Assembly: GCA_965204525.1 (NCBI GenBank)
Contig: OZ241994.1
Coordinates: 3,596,001 to 3,660,000 of the forward strand
Direction of reading: 5' to 3'
DNA: 64,000 nt
Origin: Bin5 sp965204525
Lineage (GTDB): Bacteria; Chloroflexota; Anaerolineae; Caldilineales; Caldilineaceae
In this document: positions 40,117-48,534 of the stretch, piece by piece
Layout: each line of letters opens with the position of its first letter
Numbering within the stretch: the stretch's first letter is position 1
Notes under the pieces: generated by a model
Database searches by the model: none
What the model was told of the DNA's origin: nothing
Seen by the model: the letters and a program-made list of their open reading frames with translations, nothing else
Made by a program: the position numbers and the translations under genes

Positions 40117-40410
40117 TTACTCACACACCACCCCATCCCCGTCTGGATCCCGCATATGCTGATACGCAGGATGATCGCTGTGCACGGGCGCGATGCCGTG
40201 CTACCGCGCCTCCGCACAGGTGATGCGCCCGTTGCCATTATCGTCGTACAGCGCCAGCGGATCGCCCTCCGCCTGCGACCCTGACTGCTGCTCGGTTTCT
40301 GAACTGGGCGTGGGCGTGACCTCTTCAGCGGCCGCAGACTCAGCTTCCGGGGTGGCGACGATCTCCATGGCGAAGGAAGGGAAGGACTCAAGCACCGCCA
40401 GCGCGGCCAC
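40117..40410 (-). pseudogene. Excalibur-domain gene broken by in-frame stops
   Basis: The minus-strand frame reads SFPSFAMEIVATPEAESAAA, then YDDNGNGRITCAEAR. TAG (40201-40203) interrupts, and the frame continues HGIAPVHSDHPAYQHMRDPD then GDGVVCE to TAA at 40117-40119. Relatives read through as CAEARRHGI, so the stop breaks a single excalibur domain. Upstream the same frame meets another TAG near 40468 after SWLRAQGVLTL, with coding-like LAEKFNLLTADQEQLTARVA between. A secreted calcium-binding protein in decay. Confidence 0.7.
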
Positions 40411-40813
40411 GCGCGCCGTCAGCTGCTCCTGATCGGCCGTGAGCAGATTGAACTTCTCCGCCAGCCCCTAGAGGGTCAGCACCCCCTGGGCCCGCAGCCA
40501 CGACGCGCCGCGAACAGGCCGCTATTGCGTGATTGTGTCCTTTTCAAACGCCAGTGCCCGCGATTTTAACCGTATTTGGTCACTTTATGGTAAATCTTAT
40601 CCATACCGGACCGCAAAGGCCGTATCATGCTGCCCTGTCCCGGAGCCGGCCCGCAATGCCAATCCGCCGAAAACCGCTCTTAGCGCCGTTTTCGAGCGTT
40701 CAAATGTTGGAAGACCTGATTACAACTGCTTTTAAGCGCTCGTATAACGCTCATCCAACACTCACACGAGAGCCCCTACGCCGCGAACACCCGCCCTTCC
40801 CCAAAAACAGAGA

Positions 40814-40842
40814 TTGCAAACCCAATTCAGGTACTGTAGAAT
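40814..40842 (+). promoter_or_regulatory. Putative promoter of the second sugar ABC operon
   Basis: TTGCAA, 17-bp spacer, TAGAAT. The predicted start is near 40849, about 45 nt before the GTG start of the binding protein. The 40500-40813 stretch upstream shows no gene. Confidence 0.55.
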
Positions 40843-40893
40843 ATCGGCCATCCTCGCACAGCATCTACATCAACATCCCGAGAGGAGAAAACT

Positions 40894-42243
40894 GTGAACG
40901 CCAAGCCCATGAGAAGACGCGAATTTCTGCAGTTGACAACCGGCGCCATCGGCGGGGCAACCCTTCTCGCCGCCTGTCAACCGGTCGCGTCCCCGGCCGC
41001 TTCCGATGACGGCGCAGCCGCCGAAGGCATCCAGCTTGAATACCTGGGCTACGAGCCCGACGAAGTACACGGCGAGGCATTTGACAAGTTCAAAGAGGTC
41101 ATGCCCGATGTGGACCTTCTCATCAGCCCCACCATCGGCTCCTGGCCGGATATGCTCGCCAAGATCAACGCCCGTATCGCTGCCGGCGATCCCCCCGACA
41201 TCGCCATCGTGGCCACCTACGGACCGCCCAGAATTTGGAGCAAAAAAGGCATCCTGGTCGATCTGAATCCCTATCTCGACGCAGACTCCGACTACGACGA
41301 CGACCCCGTAGCGCCCGCCTTGCTCCAGCTCTACACTGTCGAAGGCAAGCTCTTCGGCCTGCCCAAGGACTACGTGACCCACGCCGTAATCTACAACAAG
41401 GGCCTCTTCGATGAGGCCGGCGTTTCCTACCCCGAAGACGGTTGGACCTGGGCCGACTGCCTCGAAATGGGCCAGCAGCTGACATCCGGCGAAGGGCAGG
41501 ACAAGGTCTTCGGCTGGATGACGCAGACCGGGCCTTGGGCCAACGAACATTGGATGTGGGCCAACGAGGGCAAAGGATACTTTGACCGCTGGAACTGGGA
41601 CCTCACCACGCCCACGGCCAACGATCCCAAGAACATCGAAGCAATCGAATGGCTCGTGGACACCATCCTTACTCACGAGATCTCACCCTCGCCCGAACAG
41701 TTGTCCACCGAGGGCGCCAGCTCGCGCCAGCTCACAGGGCGCATCGCCATGTGGGCCAGCCACACGATCGATACCGTCGCCCTGCTCCAGAATACCGACA
41801 AGATCGACTGGCATGTCGTGCGCAACCCGCGTGCCTTCGAGGGCGGCCCCACCACAACCATGATGTGGACCTCCGGCTTCGGCATCGTCGCCGACACCGA
41901 CCATCCCGACGCAGCCTTCGCCTTCCTCAAGCATATGTCGATCGGTGAAGGTGCCCTCGTGCTGGGCAGAACAGGTTTCTCCATCCCGGCCGGCCGCCCC
42001 GAAGGATTCGTGACCGAGGAGATGGCTGCCCGCGGCGGCGAAGTCTTTGTCGACGCCTGCTTCAACTCCGACCTGGCCGCCAACGACTCGCTCGGCGTCA
42101 ACCACGGTGAGCTGCTCGGCACCGCCGTCATCCCCAACCTGCAGGCCGCCTTCCTCGGGCAGATGACGCCCGCCGAAGCCCTCAACGAAATACAGGTCGT
42201 GATGGAGGATATCCTCGCCGACGCCAACGAAGAGCAGTACTAA
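40894..42243 (+). CDS. Extracellular sugar-binding lipoprotein (Tat-type) of ABC transporter
   Basis: 449 residues, GTG start after AGAGGAGAAAACT. The signal combines a twin-arginine motif (MRRREFLQLTTGAIGGATLL) with a lipobox (AAC). It is a family 1 solute-binding protein: VDLLISPTIGSWPDMLAKIN with AAGDPPDIAIV, later DGWTWADCLEMG, and TMMWTSGFGIVADTDHPDAA near the C terminus. It feeds the two permeases downstream. The gap to the first permease holds a 16-bp stem-loop. Ligand unknown. Confidence 0.93.
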   Translation: MNAKPMRRREFLQLTTGAIGGATLLAACQPVASPAASDDGAAAEGIQLEYLGYEPDEVHGEAFDKFKEVMPDVDLLISPTIGSWPDMLAKINARIAAGDPPDIAIVATYGPPRIWSKKGILVDLNPYLDADSDYDDDPVAPALLQLYTVEGKLFGLPKDYVTHAVIYNKGLFDEAGVSYPEDGWTWADCLEMGQQLTSGEGQDKVFGWMTQTGPWANEHWMWANEGKGYFDRWNWDLTTPTANDPKNIEAIEWLVDTILTHEISPSPEQLSTEGASSRQLTGRIAMWASHTIDTVALLQNTDKIDWHVVRNPRAFEGGPTTTMMWTSGFGIVADTDHPDAAFAFLKHMSIGEGALVLGRTGFSIPAGRPEGFVTEEMAARGGEVFVDACFNSDLAANDSLGVNHGELLGTAVIPNLQAAFLGQMTPAEALNEIQVVMEDILADANEEQY

Positions 42244-42329
42244 AGATCGCCTGCACGCTTGAGCTCTGTCCACAGACCGCAACGTTTGCAGAGGACAGGC
42301 AGGCAGATTTGATCCGGTAATCTACCAAG

Positions 42330-42386
42330 CCTGCGATATACCCGGAGCCGTCGCCGCCCACTGCGCGGTCCCGGGTATATCGCAGG
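42330..42386 (+). other. Perfect 16-bp stem-loop covering the permease ribosome-binding site
   Basis: CCTGCGATATACCCGG and its exact complement with a 25-nt loop, 86 nt after the binding-protein stop and ending 7 nt before the permease ATG. The AGG that would serve as ribosome-binding site is in the 3' arm, so folding should limit permease translation. No U-run. Confidence 0.85.
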
Positions 42387-42393
42387 ACAGATT

Positions 42394-43314
42394 ATGGCCC
42401 AATCACAGGCGCTGACCCGCCTCGCCGTCAGGACAAAAATACAGGAGATCCGCTGGCACCGTTATGAGGGCTACCTCTTCGTCGCGCCCCTCATCATCGG
42501 CATCGTTGCCTTCATCTTCCTCCCCATCGCCGCATCCCTCTACATGAGCTTCAACAAGTGGGATATGGTCAGCCCCCCCGAACTGGTCGGCCTCAAAAAC
42601 TACGCCCGCTTGGTCAGCCGCGACCGTCTATTCTGGAAGGTTCTGGGCAATACCTTCAAATACGCCGGCTGGATCATCGTGCCCTCCGTGATCTTCCCGC
42701 TCATTCTGGCCGCCCTGCTCGACCGGCCAATCAGAATGCGCTACCTCTACCGGCTCGCCTTCTTCCTGCCGCTTGTCACTTCCGTCGTTGCCGTCGGCCT
42801 CATGTTCCGCTGGCTGTACGACGGCGAGTTCGGTCTCATCAACTACACCCTCTCCTGGGTCGGTATCGACGGACCTAACTGGCTCAGCGATCCCTTCTGG
42901 GCCATGCCCGCCGTCGCCATGGTCACCGTCTGGCAGGGGCTCGGCTACAACATGGTCCTCTATCTGGCCGGGCTGCAGGGGATCCCCGATCATCTGCACG
43001 AAGCCGCCACCATCGACGGCGCCGGCCCGTTCAGCCGCTTCTTCAGAATCACAATTCCGCTGCTCACGCCCACCATGTTCTTCATTCTCGTCATGAGCGT
43101 GATCGGCACCTTCCAGACCTTTGGCCTCATCTACGTAATGACCCAGGGCGGGCCGATAAACTCGACCAACGTCTACATCTACTACCTCTGGCAGATGGCC
43201 TTCGGCAGCTCCAAGATGGGGTATGCTTCGGCCATGGCCTGGATCCTGGCTATGGTCATCTTTACAATCACGATGATCCAGGTGCGCCTGGCCAGGCTGT
43301 GGGTGCACTATTGA
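42394..43314 (+). CDS. Carbohydrate ABC transporter permease (MalF-type)
   Basis: 306 residues, six predicted helices after a short basic cytosolic start. The EAA loop reads HEAATIDGAGPFSRFFRITI near residues 207-226, and the late segment VIGTFQTFGLIYVMTQGGP is highly typical of sugar permeases of this class. It pairs with the MalG-type permease 27 bp downstream and the binding protein upstream. Its start is occluded by the stem-loop described above. Confidence 0.94.
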   Translation: MAQSQALTRLAVRTKIQEIRWHRYEGYLFVAPLIIGIVAFIFLPIAASLYMSFNKWDMVSPPELVGLKNYARLVSRDRLFWKVLGNTFKYAGWIIVPSVIFPLILAALLDRPIRMRYLYRLAFFLPLVTSVVAVGLMFRWLYDGEFGLINYTLSWVGIDGPNWLSDPFWAMPAVAMVTVWQGLGYNMVLYLAGLQGIPDHLHEAATIDGAGPFSRFFRITIPLLTPTMFFILVMSVIGTFQTFGLIYVMTQGGPINSTNVYIYYLWQMAFGSSKMGYASAMAWILAMVIFTITMIQVRLARLWVHY

Positions 43315-43341
43315 GAAACCGGCATCGATAAGGGGATACCC

Positions 43342-44223
43342 GTGCAAAGAGTTTCAGCCATGCGCGCGGCGCGCGTTGAGCGTGTGGCCAGCAGCAGACA
43401 ACAACAGCTCATCGCCAATACCGTTACGCATATTCTGCTGATTGTGCTGGGTTTGGCCGCGCTGGCGCCCTTCTGGTGGATGATCTCGACCTCTTTCAAG
43501 ACCGAGTTCGAGGCCTTTCAGATTCCACCAACCTGGCTCCCGCTTGAGCCTACCTTGGAGGCCTACGGGGATCTCTTCCTGAACCAGCCCTTTGGGATAT
43601 TCCTGTATAACAGCGTCAAGATCGCTGTTCTCGGCGTCGGCGGCCAGCTCATAACCTCCTCGCTCGCCGCCTTTGCCTTCGCCCGGCTCGATTTCCCCGG
43701 CAAAAACGTCCTCTTCATCATCGTCCTGTCGACCATGATGGTGCCCTATGCCGTCACCGTGATCCCACTCTACATCGTCATGCACCGCGTCGGCTGGGTC
43801 AACACACATCTGCCCCTGATCGTCCCCGCCATGCTCAGCTCCGCCTACGGCACCTTCCTGCTCCGCCAGTTCATGTTTTCGCTGCCGGTGGAGCTGGAGG
43901 ACGCCGCCCGCATCGACGGCTGCAGCTCCTTCGGCATCTACCGGCGCATCGCCCTGCCCCTCATGAAGCCGGCCCTGGCCACCCTGGGCGTCTTCTCCTT
44001 CATGGCCTCCTGGAACAACTTCTTCGGGCCCTTCATCTTCCTCGACCGCAAGCACCTCTTCACCGTCCAGCTCGGCGTCGCCCTCGTCCAGAGACAGTGG
44101 TACACCAGCTGGCCCCGCCTGATGGCCGGCTCAGTCGTCGTCACGCTGCCCGTGCTCCTCGTCTTTCTCCTCTTGCAGCGCTACTTCGTACGCGGCATCT
44201 CTCTGACCGGCATTAAAGGCTAA
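43342..44223 (+). CDS. Carbohydrate ABC transporter permease (MalG-type)
   Basis: 293 residues, GTG start. EAA loop EDAARIDGCSSFGIYRRIAL at about residues 186-205, preceded by GTFLLRQFMFSLPVEL, and the C-terminal YFVRGISLTGIKG end seen in this group. It is last in the binding protein-permease-permease unit. The glycosidase gene converges on it from the right. The ATPase subunit is not in the window. Confidence 0.94.
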   Translation: MQRVSAMRAARVERVASSRQQQLIANTVTHILLIVLGLAALAPFWWMISTSFKTEFEAFQIPPTWLPLEPTLEAYGDLFLNQPFGIFLYNSVKIAVLGVGGQLITSSLAAFAFARLDFPGKNVLFIIVLSTMMVPYAVTVIPLYIVMHRVGWVNTHLPLIVPAMLSSAYGTFLLRQFMFSLPVELEDAARIDGCSSFGIYRRIALPLMKPALATLGVFSFMASWNNFFGPFIFLDRKHLFTVQLGVALVQRQWYTSWPRLMAGSVVVTLPVLLVFLLLQRYFVRGISLTGIKG

Positions 44224-44331
44224 CGCCCTTTTCATCAGCCGCATACCCGTCCCGCGCGCGCTGCACCGGCCGCGGCGGCGCCGGTTGAGAGACCTCCGGT
44301 CAGTTGTGGAGGCGTGTTGGAATGCGTGTGC

Positions 44332-45816
44332 CTAGAGGGACATTTCCCAGCCGCGTACCTTCGCCGCGGTCGCCGTGCCGGCCTCGATGACAAATCCCAG
44401 CCTGCCGCTCGGGGCGTGGGGCAGCGTGTAGCCCTGGATCAGCTCGTCGTCGACGTAGATCTCCGCGAACTCGTTGCGCAACAGCAGCCGCCAGCACTGG
44501 GTCTGCCCCGGCTTGAAGGACAGCGGCTTCGCGTCCTCCGGCTGGAAGGCGTAGCCGTCTCCGGTGGGTGATGTATAAGGGCCTGTCGTCAGACGACTGT
44601 CGCTCTGGGCCACCAACAACGTGCCGGCGCCGATCGGGTCGCCTTCGATGAAGAAGCCGACGCCGCCAAGAGGACCGCTTAATTCCTGAAAGGTCAACTC
44701 CGCTTCCAGGATGACCCCCCGCGCCAGATCGAACTTCACCGGAAGAATCGCCAGCCCGCCGGCCGCAGCAGCCAGCTGCAGGCGCCCGCCTTCGACCGGA
44801 CATTCGCTGGACTGCAGGCCGTAGAACTCACATCCCTCCAGCCCCACCGGCAACGGACGCCCCTTCAGCGCTTCGTTGCCCGGCCACCACCGCAGGCTCA
44901 GAATGCCCTCTGCGTCACGGTGGACCGTTTTGAGCGGCGAGAAATAGGATTCGTCGTCCTTCTGGCGCGGCACAGTGTGGTGATTGAGCAGCAACTGCTC
45001 GCCGCAGCGATAGAAGCGCGCAAAGTAGTTCAGCCGCTTGGGGCTGTTGCCCAGCAGCAGCCGCTGGCCGGGGTCGAGATGGTACGGCCCCATCTGCGAC
45101 TTGGACGACAGAACGTACATCCCGCACTCGCCTGCCAGCAGCTCCGACAGGTGTCGCGACCCCAGCGCATGCGACTTGCCGACCCCCAGCAGCATGTAGT
45201 AGCGGTCGCCGATCTTCTCCACCGCGCCGACCTCGATCCGTTCGCCCCACAGGCCGGTCTCGATCACCGGCGGCGCGGCTCGAAAGTGGCGGCCGTCACC
45301 GGATACAACACAGCCGGCCGTCCCGCACAGACCAGGCGGCCCATCCTTGGCCACCGCAGTGAGAAAGCCAACATAGCCCGGCCCGTCCTCCCGCGGCAGC
45401 ACCCAGATGCAGTCCCAGCGCTGGCTTGTGAACATCGGCTCCTCTGCATACCAGCGCGGGTCGGACCGGCACACATACGCCTCGTCGGGCAGCCGCCGCC
45501 ACTGCAGCAGATCGTCCGATTCGGCGAAGAAAATTTCCTGCACCCCGTTGCGTTCCTCCGAAAAGTTGAGCATGAACTTATCGCCGGCGCGCCAGACCAT
45601 GCCCGTGCCCAGCCAGTTGGCGTCCTTGGCCTTGTGGATGATCGGCCCCCGGTCGGCAAAGTGGACACCGTCATCCGAAGTGGCCACACTCATGCCGTCA
45701 TAGCCGCCCCCGGCGCGCATGCGGTGAAGGTAAAAGAGGTAGTGTGTGCTGTCGTGGTAGTACAGCCAGGTATCCCACAGCCGTGCCGCGATCTCCGGTT
45801 TGAAAATCATGCTCAT
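44332..45816 (-). CDS. GH32/GH43-like five-bladed propeller glycosidase
   Basis: 494 residues. The N-terminal two thirds have propeller-like repeats of furanosidase clans: LWDTWLYYHDSTHYLFYLHR with an Asp near residue 15, WLGTGMVWRAGDKFMLNFSE, CRSDPRWYAEEPMF, and IEVGAVEKIGDRYYMLLGVG. The C-terminal third is a beta-sandwich (about 345-494: GVILEAELTFQELSGPLGGV; EIYVDDELIQGYTL), as in GH32. No signal peptide, so it may act on imported fructosides or arabinosides. The exact family and catalytic Glu cannot be fixed without alignment. It converges with the ABC operon on its left. Confidence 0.75.
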   Translation of the reverse strand: MSMIFKPEIAARLWDTWLYYHDSTHYLFYLHRMRAGGGYDGMSVATSDDGVHFADRGPIIHKAKDANWLGTGMVWRAGDKFMLNFSEERNGVQEIFFAESDDLLQWRRLPDEAYVCRSDPRWYAEEPMFTSQRWDCIWVLPREDGPGYVGFLTAVAKDGPPGLCGTAGCVVSGDGRHFRAAPPVIETGLWGERIEVGAVEKIGDRYYMLLGVGKSHALGSRHLSELLAGECGMYVLSSKSQMGPYHLDPGQRLLLGNSPKRLNYFARFYRCGEQLLLNHHTVPRQKDDESYFSPLKTVHRDAEGILSLRWWPGNEALKGRPLPVGLEGCEFYGLQSSECPVEGGRLQLAAAAGGLAILPVKFDLARGVILEAELTFQELSGPLGGVGFFIEGDPIGAGTLLVAQSDSRLTTGPYTSPTGDGYAFQPEDAKPLSFKPGQTQCWRLLLRNEFAEIYVDDELIQGYTLPHAPSGRLGFVIEAGTATAAKVRGWEMSL

Positions 45817-45898
45817 TTCTCACAATGAAAGCTGCGTTGGTCAGTCTGAGACCGAGTCAGGGGCATGTGCGGGGGAAGGCCCGCGCAGGCAACTTCGC

Positions 45899-46780
45899 CT
45901 ACACCTTCAGGCCCGTTTCCATCAGGCCTTCGACGTAGAACCTGCCTAGAAAGACAAAAAGGATGACCAGCGGTACGGATGCGATCACATAGCCGGCGAA
46001 CAGCGGCCCCCAGACTGACATGCTCACGGCCGTTCCGTGCGCTCCACCAGACGTCAACTGGTACAGTCCAACAGTGATGAGCTGCTTGGCCTTGTCTGTG
46101 ACCGCCACCAAAGGCCACAGGAACCAATTCCACGTCCCGATAAAGTTGACGACCGCCAGCGTGGCCAGGCCGGGTAGCGACAGGGGCAGCGTGATCCAGG
46201 TGATCTCGCGTATGACGCCTGCCCCATCACAGCGGGCTGCTTCGTAGAGTTCTTCGGGAATACCGGCAATAACGGCGCGCATGAGGAAGATGCCGAAAAC
46301 GGGCCCGTTGGCAAGGTTAGGGATGATCAGTGCCCAGCGCGTGTTGATCAGCCCGAGGCCGTGATAGAGCATATATCCGGGAACAAAGGAAAGAACCCAG
46401 GGTACCATCAGAAGCGCGATGATGGCATAGAAGAGCGGCTCGCGAAACGGGAAGCGCATACGGGCAAAAACGTGTCCGCAGGTCAATGACTGGATGAGCA
46501 CACCCAGCAGCCCAGCGCAGGCCACAAAGACTGTGTTGATTATATATTCGCTCACGACCAGCCAGGCGGCTCCGTAATTGCCCAAACGCAAAGGATGGCT
46601 GGGCACCCAGCGTTCGTGCATGAACTGCAGTGGGTTCTTGAAGGAGACGACCAGCATCAGGTAAATGGGAACCAGCGCCAGAATCAATATGACCACAATC
46701 GAGGTGTGCAAGCTTATCTGAGGGCGCCACCATGTGCGCGGCACTTCCTTACTCTGCCGGCCGGATAAGATGGTACGCAT
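45899..46780 (-). CDS. Carbohydrate ABC transporter permease (MalG-type)
   Basis: 293 residues from MRTILSGRQSKEVPRTW, which has AAGGAGAAACGAG directly upstream; a longer in-frame start overlapping the previous gene is less likely. The EAA loop reads YEAARCDGAGVIREITWITL, and the C terminus ends RFYVEGLMETGLKV. It lies 31 bp after the MalF-type gene. The operon order is unusual: binding protein, Ig-like membrane protein, then the two permeases. Confidence 0.92.
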   Translation of the reverse strand: MRTILSGRQSKEVPRTWWRPQISLHTSIVVILILALVPIYLMLVVSFKNPLQFMHERWVPSHPLRLGNYGAAWLVVSEYIINTVFVACAGLLGVLIQSLTCGHVFARMRFPFREPLFYAIIALLMVPWVLSFVPGYMLYHGLGLINTRWALIIPNLANGPVFGIFLMRAVIAGIPEELYEAARCDGAGVIREITWITLPLSLPGLATLAVVNFIGTWNWFLWPLVAVTDKAKQLITVGLYQLTSGGAHGTAVSMSVWGPLFAGYVIASVPLVILFVFLGRFYVEGLMETGLKV

Positions 46781-46811
46781 CTCGTTTCTCCTTCTTGCCT
46801 CCCAGGGTGGT

Positions 46812-47807
46812 CTAGCGCCCTGCTTCGTCCTCACCAAAGGGACGCACGGATCGGTTGACAGTCAGCGTCAGGACCATCGCGATCACGAATAACATCAGGC
46901 CTATAGCCGACCCGTAGCCGAACTGCTGGGTCAAAAAAGCCCGTTTGTACATTGTGAGACCGGGGACCGTGGTGACAAACCCCGGGCCGCCATCGGTCAA
47001 CACCAGAATAGTGTTGAAAGCTGTAAGGCCGTGGATCACAGCCAGTATCGCCAGAAGCCGTACCTGGCCGAGCACAAGCGGCAGGTCAATGCGTAAAACA
47101 CGCCGCAGCCCCGTACAGCCGTCCAGGAGGCACGAGTCGTAGATTGATGCTGAGATCTGGGCCAGGCCGCCCAGGTAGATCAGCGTGCCAATGCTGGATA
47201 CCCAGGGGAACCCTACGCCCATAATCGCATATAGAGCCGTAGACGGTTCCCCAAGCCAGTTGAGAGCCAGCGCATCCAGGCCGACAGCACTCAAAAGCGT
47301 ATGAACCGGACCAAACTTCGGATCATAGATATGTTTCCACAATAAGATCGTGACCAGACCCGGCGTGAGCATGGGGATGATGATCAACAACCGGTAGAAC
47401 CCTTTGGCCACCATCGAGCGAACCGAGTAAATCATTTCGGCCATTACAAATGGCACGACCATGTTTGAGAACAGGCCAAAGAGAATCAGCTTGCCCATGT
47501 TTGAGATTTCGCGAACCGTTTCGGGATAGGCAAAGTAGGCCCGGAAGTTGCTCAGGCCTACATAGGTCGCGTCAGTACCGGGGGCCCATTCGTAGAAGGA
47601 ACGAATCAGGCCGAGGATCGGTGGGTAATACATGAAGACAATCAGCATGAGAAAGGTTGGCGCCAACAGTGCATAGGCTTGCCAGGCCTTTCGCATCTCA
47701 GCCCAGGTCGTGCGTGCTGCGCGCTTCCCGGCTCTTACATCACTGTTCAAGGGGCCTTGAGGCTTGTCCAGGGTCTCGTCTGCTGCCAGATTTTGAGACA
47801 TAGTCAA
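46812..47807 (-). CDS. Carbohydrate ABC transporter permease (MalF-type)
   Basis: 331 residues with a long polar N terminus of about 45 residues, then hydrophobic segments starting ALLAPTFLMLIVFMYYPPIL. The EAA loop is divergent: YDSCLLDGCTGLRRVLRIDL, in which Glu-Ala-Ala is replaced by Asp-Ser-Cys. The GLTAFNTILVLTDGGPGFVT segment is typical. Its start is 8 bp after the Ig-like membrane gene, so translation is probably coupled. Confidence 0.9.
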   Translation of the reverse strand: MTMSQNLAADETLDKPQGPLNSDVRAGKRAARTTWAEMRKAWQAYALLAPTFLMLIVFMYYPPILGLIRSFYEWAPGTDATYVGLSNFRAYFAYPETVREISNMGKLILFGLFSNMVVPFVMAEMIYSVRSMVAKGFYRLLIIIPMLTPGLVTILLWKHIYDPKFGPVHTLLSAVGLDALALNWLGEPSTALYAIMGVGFPWVSSIGTLIYLGGLAQISASIYDSCLLDGCTGLRRVLRIDLPLVLGQVRLLAILAVIHGLTAFNTILVLTDGGPGFVTTVPGLTMYKRAFLTQQFGYGSAIGLMLFVIAMVLTLTVNRSVRPFGEDEAGR

Positions 47808-47815
47808 CCTATGCG

Positions 47816-48271
47816 CTAGTCAAAGATTTTTTTCTGCTCCTGCTCTTCGGCAGGGGTCAGCGGCACTTCCACCACGATATCTTTGCCCACCTCGATCAGC
47901 CGGCCGATAGTGATGACCCTCACGTGAATCTCAGATTTGTCCTGCAAATCATACTTGGTCAGCGGATTCGGTGTATAGGTGATCTGCGCGATGCCGTTCT
48001 CATCAGTGTAGACCCACTCCGGAATCAGGAGTCCACTACCGGTATCGAGCCACGACTGCAACAGGTCGTTGACACGGGGCTGACCATGCTCAGTCACCTG
48101 CACAGTAAGTACAATGCTGCTCTTGCCGTCAGCGGCCACACTGGAGGGTTCCAGAGTCGTCTCAAGGAAGATTCCGTCGAGGCGCGCGGTAGAGATCGCC
48201 CAATCCGTCCCATAGATCATCACAACGATTAGCGCTACGCCAACCATCCAGAGATGCGGTCTGCCTGACAC
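47816..48271 (-). CDS. Membrane-anchored Ig-like (invasin-type) domain protein in ABC operon
   Basis: 151 residues. An N-terminal membrane helix (HLWMVGVALIVVMIYGTDWA) is followed by an extracytoplasmic domain of bacterial Ig-like type 1 character: LEPSSVAADGKSSIVLTVQV, then GQPRVNDLLQSWLDTGSG and VYTDENGIAQITYTPN. Such domains usually mediate adhesion or spacing. Its place between binding protein and permeases suggests an accessory part of the importer, perhaps tethering a polymer or the binding protein. This is inference; I know of no such standard subunit. Confidence 0.75.
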   Translation of the reverse strand: MSGRPHLWMVGVALIVVMIYGTDWAISTARLDGIFLETTLEPSSVAADGKSSIVLTVQVTEHGQPRVNDLLQSWLDTGSGLLIPEWVYTDENGIAQITYTPNPLTKYDLQDKSEIHVRVITIGRLIEVGKDIVVEVPLTPAEEQEQKKIFD

Positions 48272-48470
48272 GCTCCTTCTCCTGTCAACATCCAGCTCAT
48301 TGAGAACTGGGAATATGGGAACTCATCTTAGGCAGAAGTTTACCAGGTCGATGGAAACTCCTGATCACGATGTGGTGGTTCTGCGCGCATATGCCAAGCG
48401 GGACTTCCCCATGGTGTGTGCGGGGAAAATCTGCCTTACGCTCTGTTGTATCTACTGGGTAGTTCAAGAA

Positions 48471-48513
48471 AGGAAGGATATGGAACTCAGCCGGACGGTT
48501 CCATATCCTTCCT
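48471..48513 (-). other. Perfect 16-bp stem-loop after binding-protein gene
   Basis: AGGAAGGATATGGAAC and its exact complement with an 11-nt loop, starting 22 nt after the binding-protein stop on the minus strand. There is no U-run, so RNA 3'-end stabilisation or partial termination is likelier than full termination. Confidence 0.85.
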
Positions 48514-48534
48514 AAGGGCGCAATCTGTTCGGCG

